From Ancylomarina sp. 16SWW S1-10-2 (GTDB lineage Bacteria > Bacteroidota > Bacteroidia > Bacteroidales > Marinifilaceae), in the NCBI RefSeq assembly GCF_009669305.1, contig NZ_SADB01000023.1, positions 1-63,900 on the forward strand: a DNA stretch of 63,900 bases, given 5' to 3'. The position numbers and the translations under genes are program-made. A model generated the notes under the pieces. It saw only the letters and a list, made by a program, of their open reading frames with translations, was not told the DNA's origin and ran no database searches. Position 1 is the stretch's first letter. Each line of letters opens with the position of its first letter. Positions 36,801 to 46,342 of this stretch are shown here, one piece after another.

Positions 36801-38091
36801 GCTTTACGAATCGGAATTCTCCAAAAATTTCATTCATGATCAGTCAAATCCTGAATATTGGAAAAAAATATACAATGTAGCCGATGAGAAAATTTGGGAA
36901 AACCGACAAATTCTCCGCAAAAAACTCATTAATTATATAAGAACTCGATTTAGTAAAAATTGGATTAAACGTTACGAAGACCCTCGCAAGATGGTGAATA
37001 CAATTGAGGGAATTAATGAAAATGCTTTAACCATTGGTTTTGCTCGAAGATTTGCAACCTACAAACGTGCGCATCTTTTATTTAGCGATTTAGACCGTTT
37101 ATCTAAAATCTTGAATAATCCAGAACGACCAGTTCAATTTATTTTTGCTGGGAAAGCACATCCTGCTGATAAAGCAGGTCAGGATTTAATTAAGAAGATT
37201 GTTGAGATATCGCGCCAACCAGAATTTGCGGGTAAAATCCTATTTTTGGAAAACTACGATATTGCACTTGGCAAACTCTTAGTAAGTGGTGTAGATATTT
37301 GGATGAACACGCCAACCCGACCTCTTGAAGCATCGGGAACATCAGGTGAAAAAGCCGTAATGAATGGTGTTCTTAACTTTAGTGTACTTGATGGCTGGTG
37401 GCTAGAAGGCTATAGAGATGGAGCAGGTTGGGCAATCACTGAGAAGAAAACCTATGAAAATCAGAATTTCCAGGATCAATTAGATGCTCAAACCATATAC
37501 TATATGTTTGAGAACGACATTATTCCTTTATTTTACGATCGTGAAAATGACAAATTACCGGTAAAATGGATACAATATATTAAAAAATGTATTGCCGAAA
37601 TTGCACCACATTATACAACTAAACGTATGATGGATGATTATAATGAGAAGTTTTACTCTAAAATGTATGAAAGGGTTAAAAAACTGAAAACAAATGACTA
37701 CCAAATGGTTAAGGATATTGTTACGTGGAAATATCATATTCTTAAATATTGGGACAAAATTGAGGTCATTTCGGTTGATACCCCAAATTCACAAAAGAAA
37801 CAATACATCTCTAGTGATATTTATCATATCGAAGTTGTATTAGATTTAAAAGAGCTTATTGACGATTCAATATGTGTTGAGTTGGTACTTCGTTCGTCTA
37901 CCGACCCCAAAAATTTGGGGAAAATAGAGACACGAAAACTAGTTCTCGATAAAAAAGTTAATAGTCTAGCTTTCTACAAATTAAATCTACCTCTTTCTGA
38001 TGCTGGTGTTTTCGATTTTGGACTTAGAATGTATGCCGATAACGAAAATTTACAACACCGACAAGATTTTTGCTACGTGAGATGGATCTAA
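33847..38091 (+). CDS. Glycogen synthase (GT3) and alpha-glucan phosphorylase (GT35) fusion
   Basis: A 1414-residue fusion. Residues 1 to about 560 are a GT3 glycogen synthase, the animal/fungal type ([56 protein letters not shown]). Near residue 582 a DUF3417 domain begins ([13 protein letters not shown]), and from about 668 an alpha-glucan phosphorylase follows ([26 protein letters not shown]), with the PLP lysine K1169 in [12 protein letters not shown]. Thus the enzymes that build and break the alpha-1,4 chain are in one polypeptide. Both parts keep their key motifs. GT3 enzymes use UDP-glucose, which fits the lack of an ADP-glucose pyrophosphorylase here. The 136-base gap before it may hold its own promoter. 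Confidence 0.93.
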   Translation: [1414 protein letters not shown]

Positions 38092-38167
38092 AAAACACCA
38101 ATTGTGTTTAATCAGAATAAAGAAAAATAGAGAGACTTGAATTCATAATCAAATCTTGATTCTAATA

Positions 38168-38202
38168 AAAAAACGGCTGAAATTAATTTCAGCCGTTTTA
38201 TT
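38168..38202. terminator. Bidirectional terminator between converging glucan genes
   Basis: A perfect palindrome: 15 bases at 38170-38184 (AAAACGGCTGAAATT) and their complement at 38185-38199, with T-runs on both sides. It ends both the rightward fusion gene and the leftward GH13 gene. Confidence 0.9.
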
Positions 38203-38244
38203 TTATAAATGAATTTTATCAATCTAAATTCAAATTATCCAACA

Positions 38245-39939
38245 TCAAATAAGAGTTGATATTTCGCAAACACAATATCCCCATTTAGACAGTTTAAACA
38301 GATTTCCGTTTTGACTTAATTCTTCACAAGTAATCTCTTGGACTTTAGATTCATTGATTTCTAAACTGAGTTTATCATTCATATTGTACCCCATTAACTC
38401 AATTGCATGTTGGGGAATCTTCAATCTTACATCTCTGTCCTTACTATCGAAATTAACCAATATGAGCAATGTCTGATTTGCAGAATAACGCAAGTAGGCA
38501 TATATTTTTGAATGATCAAATTCATCGGAATGTGAATTACACCACATCAAATCATAAAATTCTCCATTAGCTACAGCATCCTTTTGTGCTATATCTAATA
38601 TATCCCGATAAGATTTTCTTAGCTCTTTTTGTAAGTCAGATAACTGTCCGCCATCAAACTTCCCTTGGTTCATCCATTTTTGATGCTGAGGCACTCGCCA
38701 ATAATCAAAAATAGTTGTTCTGCCATCATCACCACTAAAACCAGAGGCTCCATCAGCTCCATCGCCCACTTCTTGTCCAAAATAAAGCATAACAGGCCCT
38801 TTATTAAGACTTGCCGAAATAAGCATAGCTGGAAGTGCTTTCCTCGGATCTGAGGCAAAATAAGACGATGCTATTCGTTGTTCATCATGATTCTCGAGAA
38901 AACGCAACATGTAAGCATCTTTTCCATTCAAACTTTGCCAACATTGAGAAATATCCGATGCCCAACGAGAAGATTGAATCACATCCTTCAGCGTATCATA
39001 CAGCCCAACTTTATCGTACAAATAATCGAACTTCCCATTATCAATATAATTATCGTATTCAGCAGGATTATAAACTTCGGCAATAAAAGTCAGCATAGGG
39101 TACTTTAATTTTACCGATGGAATCATCCAAGCCCAAAATTCTACGGGTACCATTTCTGCCATATCGCAACGGAATCCATCCACCCCCATCTGAGCCCAAT
39201 AAGAAATCACTTGTTCCATTTTAAGCCAAGTATCTGGAATGGGATCAAAATGCTTACTCCTATTATTCAGGTAATCAACACCATAATTTAACTTAACCGT
39301 TTCATACCAATCATTATTGGACGGATAAGCAGAAAAGACATCATTACCGGTTGCTTTAGCTGGATTTTCAGAATAACTTGCATTGGAATGCGCCTGCAAT
39401 ATAGACTCTGGTAAGTGCAAACTATCGTTTGGTAAATAATAGAAATTATTATCCCTATCGAAAACTTTTGAGAGATCATCTTCCTTCCCAAAATCATCGA
39501 TTCCAAAAGGTTTCTTATCAGATTGATATTCCCGAGCCAGATGATTCGGAACAAAATCAATAATTACCTTCATGCCTGCTGAATGTGTTCGCGAAATTAA
39601 GCCTTGAAATTCCTCAATTCGTTTGTCCACATCAATAGCCAAATCTGGATTTACATCGTAATAATCTTTAATAGCATAAGGAGAACCTGCCTTGCCTTTT
39701 ATAACTAGAGGATTACCGTTGGGAATATTAGATTCGGGATAACCTTCGATAATTGCATGCTCGATAATGCCTGTATACCACACATGTGTTATGCCTAACT
39801 TTCGAATCTCTAATAGTGCCTGTTCAGATATATCATTCATCTTCCCAACACCATTTTCATCGCGTGTTCCGTTGAATTTACAGTTCTCATTTTTATTCCC
39901 AAAAAGACGAGTTAAAATTTGATATATAATTGGTTTCAT
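38245..39939 (-). CDS. GH13 alpha-amylase family enzyme
   Basis: A 564-residue (beta/alpha)8-barrel glycoside hydrolase without a signal peptide, so it acts in the cytoplasm. The catalytic residues are in place: nucleophile D259 (DGFRCDMAEM), acid/base E288 (FIAEVYNP) and D352 (FLENHDEQR), with region I as DFVPNHLA. The N-terminus MKPIIYQILTRLFGNKN is the usual start of this group. It most likely trims alpha-1,4-glucan during glycogen turnover. It is 81 bases downstream of the branching enzyme gene and probably shares its transcript. Confidence 0.92.
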   Translation of the reverse strand: MKPIIYQILTRLFGNKNENCKFNGTRDENGVGKMNDISEQALLEIRKLGITHVWYTGIIEHAIIEGYPESNIPNGNPLVIKGKAGSPYAIKDYYDVNPDLAIDVDKRIEEFQGLISRTHSAGMKVIIDFVPNHLAREYQSDKKPFGIDDFGKEDDLSKVFDRDNNFYYLPNDSLHLPESILQAHSNASYSENPAKATGNDVFSAYPSNNDWYETVKLNYGVDYLNNRSKHFDPIPDTWLKMEQVISYWAQMGVDGFRCDMAEMVPVEFWAWMIPSVKLKYPMLTFIAEVYNPAEYDNYIDNGKFDYLYDKVGLYDTLKDVIQSSRWASDISQCWQSLNGKDAYMLRFLENHDEQRIASSYFASDPRKALPAMLISASLNKGPVMLYFGQEVGDGADGASGFSGDDGRTTIFDYWRVPQHQKWMNQGKFDGGQLSDLQKELRKSYRDILDIAQKDAVANGEFYDLMWCNSHSDEFDHSKIYAYLRYSANQTLLILVNFDSKDRDVRLKIPQHAIELMGYNMNDKLSLEINESKVQEITCEELSQNGNLFKLSKWGYCVCEISTLI

Positions 39940-40020
39940 TTTTTTTAAGATCTAATACAGATTAAAATTCAAGTATTACGGAACAAACATGTGAAAACTA
40001 ACACATCAAACATTAACAAA

Positions 40021-42039
40021 TTAGACCATTCTTTTAGAAGGTATATGTTCAAAAACTAAGGCACAACGCGATGGAATATATACGTTGAGTTTATGATATT
40101 TGGCCATAGACACTAAGGCTTTAGAATAGTATGTTTGTTTTGTGTCGATACGATCAAAACCACCAAACTCTTCGTTATCGGAACTCAATATGATATGATA
40201 TTTGCCAGAACGTACTGGAATAGCATAATCTGAAAAAGATTCTGAAGGGTTGAAATTAAACACAAAAAGTAAATCGCCTCGATAAAAAGCTAAAACCTTG
40301 TTTGCTTCATCTTGTTGCGTCAACTCAGGCTTACTATATTTCAAGTTTAATTTATTATCAACCATCTGAATCATAGCCTCATCAAATTGATTTAATGTCT
40401 CGAAACGCAATGCCTTATCATCAGCCAAATGCCATTGCCTTCTGGCATATTTATAGGACCAATCGTTACCTTTGCGAGGAAAATCAATCCACTCTGGATG
40501 ACCAAATTCATTACCCATAAAATTAAGATATCCCCCTCCCGAACTGGCAAGTGTTATCAAACGAATCATTTTGTGTAAAGCAATGCCTCTTTCGACTTCA
40601 AGGCTCTTACTTCCCTTTTTCATATTCCAATACATTTCTTTACCAATCAAACGAAATATAAGGGTCATATCGCCCACTAAAGCCTGATCGTGTGACTCAA
40701 CATAACTGATCGTTTTTTCTTCTATTCGCTTATTAGATAACTCCCAATAAATCTCGCCAACATTCCAAGCCTCATCCTTAACTTCCTTAATCAACTTAAT
40801 CCAATAATCAGGAATACCCATTGCCAAGCGGTAATCAAATTCCAAGCCTCCTTCATCAATTGGCAAAGTAAGTCCTGGATAGCCACTCATTTCTTCGGCT
40901 ACCGAAATTGAATTAGGGTTGAGTTGTTTCATTAATTTATTCGCCAACGCCAAATAAGTAATCGCATCCTCATCCTGACCGCCATTAAAATACATATCGT
41001 AAGAGGTGAAATCGCACTCCAAACCATGATTTAAATAGAGCATGGATGTCACTCCATCGAAACGAAATCCATCGCAATGGAATTCGCTGATCCAATATTT
41101 AATATTTGATAATAGGAAATGTAAAACCTCATTTTTACCATAATCAAAACAAAGGGAATCCCATGCCTGATGGTTTCGTCTGGCACCTTCGTGGAAATAT
41201 TGATTAGGCGTGCCATCAAAATTGCCCAATCCTTCAGCTTCATTTTTCACCGAATGTGAATGCACCAAATCGATAATCACACGAATGCCCATGCCATGAG
41301 CTTCATCAATAAGCGTCTTTAGGTCTTCGGGTGTACCAAAGCGAGACGAAACTGCAAAATAATTGGAAACATGATAGCCAAATGATCCATAATAAGGGTG
41401 TTCCTGAACGGCCATCAATTGGATGGTATTATAACCCGACTTTTGTATTCTTGGCAGAATATTTTTTCTAAACTCATCGAAACTGCCCACCTTCTCTTCT
41501 TCGGTAGCCATACCTACATGAGCTTCGTAAATTAAAGGCGATTTATGTTCCTGAATATTGTTATCGTTTTGCCAAATAAAATCAGCTTGGGGCTGCCAAA
41601 CCTGAGCACTATATACCAAGGTATCGGCATCCTGAACCACACGATTAACATACGATGGCAAACGCTCACCACTTCCCGATTCCCAATGAATTGAAAGTCG
41701 ATATAAATCACGATGATGAAGAGCGCCCTCATCCAAGCTCAACTCCCAAACACCATTAGCCTTCCTAGTAAATTCAAACGCTTTAGAATCTTGCCAATCG
41801 TTCATATCTCCAACTAGAAAAATATGACTTGCATTGGGTGCCCATTCACGGAAAATCCATCCACACTCGCATCTATGTAAACCAAAGTACAAATAACCGT
41901 TAGCAAAAGACTCTAGTGATTCTAAGCCTTTTATGATTTCTGTTTCTTTTTTCTCTACAGCAAGTTTTCGTTTATAAATAACTGATTTATAATCCTCTAA
42001 AAATGGATCTATTTGTATAAGTTTTAAGTTTTGACTCAT
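40021..42039 (-). CDS. glgB: 1,4-alpha-glucan branching enzyme, GH13_8 (eukaryotic-like) type
   Basis: A 672-residue enzyme that makes alpha-1,6 branches in glycogen. The N-terminal CBM48 domain (CECGWIFREWAPNASHIFLVGDMNDW) is followed by the GH13 barrel with D328 (DGFRFDGVTSMLY), E382 (SVAEEMSGYP) and D451 (VESHDQALVGD). The blocks DGFRFDGVTSMLYLNHG and the long N-terminal arm are those of the branching enzymes shared with animals and plants, not those of E. coli GlgB. The length fits. Minus-strand TATTTTTG at 42097-42104 with TTTG 17 bases upstream is a likely promoter. Confidence 0.94.
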   Translation of the reverse strand: MSQNLKLIQIDPFLEDYKSVIYKRKLAVEKKETEIIKGLESLESFANGYLYFGLHRCECGWIFREWAPNASHIFLVGDMNDWQDSKAFEFTRKANGVWELSLDEGALHHRDLYRLSIHWESGSGERLPSYVNRVVQDADTLVYSAQVWQPQADFIWQNDNNIQEHKSPLIYEAHVGMATEEEKVGSFDEFRKNILPRIQKSGYNTIQLMAVQEHPYYGSFGYHVSNYFAVSSRFGTPEDLKTLIDEAHGMGIRVIIDLVHSHSVKNEAEGLGNFDGTPNQYFHEGARRNHQAWDSLCFDYGKNEVLHFLLSNIKYWISEFHCDGFRFDGVTSMLYLNHGLECDFTSYDMYFNGGQDEDAITYLALANKLMKQLNPNSISVAEEMSGYPGLTLPIDEGGLEFDYRLAMGIPDYWIKLIKEVKDEAWNVGEIYWELSNKRIEEKTISYVESHDQALVGDMTLIFRLIGKEMYWNMKKGSKSLEVERGIALHKMIRLITLASSGGGYLNFMGNEFGHPEWIDFPRKGNDWSYKYARRQWHLADDKALRFETLNQFDEAMIQMVDNKLNLKYSKPELTQQDEANKVLAFYRGDLLFVFNFNPSESFSDYAIPVRSGKYHIILSSDNEEFGGFDRIDTKQTYYSKALVSMAKYHKLNVYIPSRCALVFEHIPSKRMV

Positions 42040-42096
42040 TAGGACATATCTTTTTTCAGGAGTGATTTTTCTTAATAAAATAGCCTAGACAAGTTA

Positions 42097-42125
42097 CAAA
42101 AATACAATCAGACAACTAACACAAA
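42097..42125 (-). promoter_or_regulatory. Promoter of the glgB-amylase pair
   Basis: TTTG (42125-42122) and TATTTTTG (42104-42097) on the minus strand are separated by 17 bases, close to the Bacteroidota -33/-7 pattern, 58 bases before the ATG. Confidence 0.5.
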
Positions 42126-42143
42126 ACGAATATTTAGACCAAA

Positions 42144-42176
42144 AAAAATAGCGACTCCAAAAGGAATCACTATTTA
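42144..42176 (-). terminator. Terminator of pepD
   Basis: On the minus strand AATAGTGATTCC pairs, with two mismatches, with GGAGTCGCTATT around TTTT, then eight T residues. Confidence 0.7.
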
Positions 42177-42197
42177 TATTATATCAATTAATTAGCG

Positions 42198-43658
42198 CTA
42201 GTTAGAAGGAATATTTACTAAAATATCTAATAAATGTTTCCAAAATTTATTGACTGTTTCAATATTAATTCTTTCGTCTGGTGAGTGAACGTCACGTAAG
42301 GTTGGTCCAAAAGAAATCATATCCATATGTGGATATTTTTCAAGGAATAAACCACACTCTAAACCTGCGTGAATAGAACGTGCAACTGGCTCAACATTGA
42401 ACAAGCGCTCGTATGACTTAACAGCCACTTTTAAAATTGCTGAATCAGGATTTGGAGCCCATCCAGGATATCCTTCAGAATGTTCTATTTTAGCACCAGC
42501 CATAGTAAAGGCAACACCCACATTCTGTGCAATATTGTATTTTTCGCTATCAACATCGCTACGCTGCGAAGTGGTAATGAAAATTTTATCATCATCAATA
42601 AACTTAACCGATGCTAAATTATTCGAAGTCTCAACCATACCTGGCATACGAGTACTCATTGTAAACACACCATGAGGACAAGCATAAAGCGCATCAAATA
42701 AATTGTTAGATGTTGCTTTATCGCAAACAAAAGCTGGCATATCAGTAGATTCTAGCTCAATCTTAAGTTTTGGTTCCGCAATAGCCCAAACATTTTCCAT
42801 TTCGGCAGCATAAATGTTCAAATCGACACGAATTTGCTCCTTAAATTTAGATGGAATAACAACTACAGCATAAGCTTCTCGAGGAATTGCATTACGCAAA
42901 TTACCACCTGCAAAATCAGCTAAACGAACATCATACTTCTTGTTAATCTCCCAAAGGAAACGATTCAGAATTTTATTTGAATTTCCACGGTTCTTATTAA
43001 TCTCATCACCTGAGTGACCACCTTGTAAACCACTGACATTCAAACGAACAGCGAAAGATTCAGCAGGAATAGCTTCTTCTGTGTACGACAGGGTTGCTAA
43101 AGTATCAATACCTCCAGCACATCCTAAGAAAATTTCACCCTCATCTTCAGAGTCGAGATTCAATAGAATATTACCGCTAACAAAACCGGGCTGAAGCGCG
43201 AAAGCTCCTGATAAGCCAGTCTCCTCATCAACAGTAAATAAACATTCAATAGGACCATGCTCAATATCGGTAGAAGATAAAAGTGCCATTTCAGCAGCTA
43301 CACCAATACCATCGTCAGCACCAAGAGTTGTTCCTTTTGCTTTAACCCATTCCCCATCAATCCAAGGAATAATAGGATCTGTATCAAAATTGTGTTCCGT
43401 GGAAGAGTTTTTCTCACAAACCATATCCATATGCGACTGCAAAACAACAGTCTTAAGATTCTCCTTACCAGGAGTTGCAGGCTTACTGATTAAAACATTA
43501 CCAATCTCATCACGCTTGGTTTCAAGATTCAATTTTTTACCGAAATCCATAAGGAATTCAATAATTTTCTCTTCTTTTTTTGAAGGGCGGGGAACTTGAC
43601 AAATGTCTTCAAAATGTTCCCAAATTACTTTAGGTTCTAATCCACTGAGTATGCTCAT
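42198..43658 (-). CDS. pepD: Aminoacyl-histidine dipeptidase (M20 family)
   Basis: A 486-residue zinc dipeptidase. The first metal ligands are in [13 protein letters not shown] (H-x-D), the bridging aspartate in [13 protein letters not shown], the catalytic and ligand acids in [12 protein letters not shown] and [10 protein letters not shown], and the last histidine in SIHAGLECG. It matches the Xaa-His dipeptidase PepD family and splits carnosine-like and other dipeptides in the cytoplasm. It has its own promoter and terminator, and a decayed copy of its 3' third is at 28078-28460. Confidence 0.95.
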   Translation of the reverse strand: [486 protein letters not shown]

Positions 43659-43736
43659 TGTATATTTTTTTTATTTGAATTGATACATATTCCATTATCA
43701 ATATCAATCGATATTAGTATTCTTTTTCAATAAACT

Positions 43737-43744
43737 CAAAGATA
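43737..43744 (-). promoter_or_regulatory. -7 promoter element of pepD
   Basis: The minus strand reads TATCTTTG, an exact TANNTTTG match, 79 bases before the pepD ATG and downstream of the ABC permease stop. Confidence 0.55.
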
Positions 43745-43762
43745 CAAAAAGCTAGCATAAAA

Positions 43763-45421
43763 CTAATCTTCTATTTGATTCCATTTAATGTGTTTAATAT
43801 ATCTGAAACTTAAGTATTGCAAAACTAACATGATAGGTAAACCTGCAATAACACCATATTGGATATAGGTCAAACCCCAATGTGTTAATCCAAGTAGACC
43901 TGCTGATAACATCATTAAAAGACCTTTCATAAAATTATTCCCCGAATCTTGCGACGAACGCTCCTTGGAAAAAGGTAAAGCTTTACTTTGCATCACAGTA
44001 ACTAATGAGGTAATAACCATAATAGATGCAAAGGCATAAATAAGATCGGGAAGCGTTTTATACGACCAAAAATAGAGAATAAGACCAGCAATTACAGTAT
44101 ATAGAGGCAAAACATATTTAGCAAATACAGCTTTAATTGTACCCGAAAGAATATCTCCTGGTTTTGAAATTGGCATAGAAGTAAAAAACCAACTTGATTT
44201 AGGTTCGTCACTATAAATAATATTCATACAAACTGCAAAAGCAGCAAACATGGAAAAATAAACAAACAATAAATAGCGTTTCGATGCGAATAAATTTGCG
44301 AATTGATCTTCATCACCTCCTACTTGAAACAGGGTGACTACAATCAGAACAAAAATATAACCAAAAGCAGGAAAGGCTGTTTGTTTAAACTTACGTTCCC
44401 TCCCACTCATTTTCCAAACCATTTTAAAACTCGTGCATTCAATAGTACTTTGAGTCAATAGTTGAGCCACTTTATTTGAGTAACTAAATCGATTTGCTTT
44501 CTCCTCTTTCCTTTTTGCAGGTTTAGAGACGTTCACATCCATCTGACTTAATCGTAGACTAAATTTTGGAGAAAGATATTTTATAATAAGCCAAAGACTC
44601 CCCAAAGGAAGTAAGAGTGCTAAAAACAAAAAGGTGATATTCTCTAGACTATAAACTGAAGATATTAGAGCTGTTATTGAACCAGAAAACCAAACAGAAG
44701 GAATAAGGTAAGTAAACCACTCTACTTTCATTTGTGAATTATACAAATCGTTCATCTCAATCAAGCGTGGTAAAAGCTGATAAGCTCCCATAAAAATGAT
44801 AGCCATCGCAATCTGAAAATAAACCATGATATCTTTCAACTTTTCACCATTTACAAATCTCATCAATCCCAAATAGAATAAATTCGTCAAGAATAAGGTG
44901 AATAATGTAGCTAGAAAAATCATTAGCAAAAAGAACAAACCTGCCACAAAGCCATAATTAATTACGGTAAAAACAACCGAAGCTATAGATAATGACAAAC
45001 TTAAATGCAGAAGGTAAATAGCAATATGCAAGATCTTAGCCAAAGTCATTGTTCTGCTATTTATAGGCCGAGGAAGAAGAATAGCATTGTCTCTTGTGTC
45101 GATAAGAATAACCGAAAATTCTGATATCATTAACATGGCAATCATCACCATAACAATTGAAAACACCATTGTATAAGCAGTTAATACATCGCCAACAGAG
45201 TTGATTAAGGTGCCTATAAAAATTCCAATAACTGCGTAAACTACTGATTGAAGTATAAGTTGATTACTCGAATCCTTCTTTTTTGTAGAAGTAGAAAAAC
45301 CTCGACGGTTATCCATAGTCAGTTTTACCCTTAGGATACATTCTAATTGATGATAATCTACTCCCATCATTGTGAATAAACCCTTAAAAAGACGGACTAT
45401 TCTAATAATAAAGTTAACCAT
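43763..45421 (-). CDS. ABC exporter permease
   Basis: A 552-residue polytopic membrane protein with about twelve predicted helices (for example AVIGIFIGTLINSVGDVLTAY, MVFSIVMVMIAMLMI, LFFLLMIFLATLFTLFLTNLFY). It has no ATP-binding motifs. It follows the ATPase gene by only three bases, so the two make one transporter, with two permease domains probably on this one long chain. The loop PRPINSRTMTLAKIL is typical of the ABC-2-like exporters of Bacteroidota. The substrate is unknown. Confidence 0.82.
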   Translation of the reverse strand: MVNFIIRIVRLFKGLFTMMGVDYHQLECILRVKLTMDNRRGFSTSTKKKDSSNQLILQSVVYAVIGIFIGTLINSVGDVLTAYTMVFSIVMVMIAMLMISEFSVILIDTRDNAILLPRPINSRTMTLAKILHIAIYLLHLSLSLSIASVVFTVINYGFVAGLFFLLMIFLATLFTLFLTNLFYLGLMRFVNGEKLKDIMVYFQIAMAIIFMGAYQLLPRLIEMNDLYNSQMKVEWFTYLIPSVWFSGSITALISSVYSLENITFLFLALLLPLGSLWLIIKYLSPKFSLRLSQMDVNVSKPAKRKEEKANRFSYSNKVAQLLTQSTIECTSFKMVWKMSGRERKFKQTAFPAFGYIFVLIVVTLFQVGGDEDQFANLFASKRYLLFVYFSMFAAFAVCMNIIYSDEPKSSWFFTSMPISKPGDILSGTIKAVFAKYVLPLYTVIAGLILYFWSYKTLPDLIYAFASIMVITSLVTVMQSKALPFSKERSSQDSGNNFMKGLLMMLSAGLLGLTHWGLTYIQYGVIAGLPIMLVLQYLSFRYIKHIKWNQIED

Positions 45422-45424
45422 AGC

Positions 45425-46216
45425 TTAGTTCTCAAATACATTAATAATCTCGTTGGCTGTTTCACTATGTCCTGAGGTTCCCGTTAGTTTTGTAAATAGA
45501 TTCTCCAACGACTCATTGTGGGAATCAGAATTCAACTCTTCGTAACTACCGTCTGCCAAAACAACACCATTATCAATCAAAATAATTCGGTCTGATATTT
45601 TCTCAACCACATCCATAATGTGTGAACTGTAGAAAATAGTTTTACCTTCTCTTGCCAATTGCTGTAAAACGCGCTTCACAATAATAACCGCATTAGCATC
45701 TAAACCTGACAAAGGTTCATCCATAAAAATGATATCAGGATTATGAATCAAACCCGATATGATAAGTATTTTCTGTTTCATTCCTTTGGAAAAGCTATTC
45801 ATACGTTCGTTGGCATGTGCTTTCATCTCAAATAAATTAAGAAGTTTAGCTGTCTTAGTTTGAATATCCTCCTCTTCCATGCCATGAAGTTCACCTACAA
45901 ACTGTAAATATTCACTTGGCGTTAATGTATCGTACAAAGCCGCATTTTCAGGAATATAACCAATACGTTTTTTAACTTCAATATCGTTGGTTCGTAAATC
46001 CATATCTAAAACCTTAATATCGCCTTCAAAATCGGTAAGTATACCACAAAGAATTTTTACTGTAGTCGATTTCCCAGCTCCATTGGGTCCTATATATCCA
46101 ATAATTTGACCCGACTTAATATCCAAATCAAGACCTTTTAATACATGATTAACAGTCACTCCATTTTTATACGATTTATGCAGGTTCTTTATTGATATGA
46201 CGGTACGTGAGTTCAT
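45425..46216 (-). CDS. ABC exporter ATP-binding protein
   Basis: A 263-residue ATPase with Walker A GPNGAGKST (K49), Q-loop region GYIPENAALYDTLTP, signature NSFSKGMKQK, Walker B IIFMDEPLSGLD and the H-loop in FYSSHIMD. The closest type is the CcmA/NatA-like group that drives ABC-2 exporters. Translation of the permease is coupled to it by a three-base gap. It is divergent from htpG, with a 257-base region between. Confidence 0.92.
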   Translation of the reverse strand: MNSRTVISIKNLHKSYKNGVTVNHVLKGLDLDIKSGQIIGYIGPNGAGKSTTVKILCGILTDFEGDIKVLDMDLRTNDIEVKKRIGYIPENAALYDTLTPSEYLQFVGELHGMEEEDIQTKTAKLLNLFEMKAHANERMNSFSKGMKQKILIISGLIHNPDIIFMDEPLSGLDANAVIIVKRVLQQLAREGKTIFYSSHIMDVVEKISDRIILIDNGVVLADGSYEELNSDSHNESLENLFTKLTGTSGHSETANEIINVFEN

Positions 46217-46342
46217 AGATTATTTTTTGTAAATAAATTGAGATTAAAGCTAATAAAAACCCAAACAGATACAACATTAAGTTAACAAAATATCTTTTAT
46301 CAAGATAGAAATGATCTTTTAATAGATCGAAACGAACAGCAC

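Noticed and set aside
29173-42039. The glucan locus as a polysaccharide utilisation locus
   Set aside because: There is no SusC/SusD pair, no outer-membrane binding protein and no signal peptide on the enzymes, so it is for cytoplasmic glycogen.
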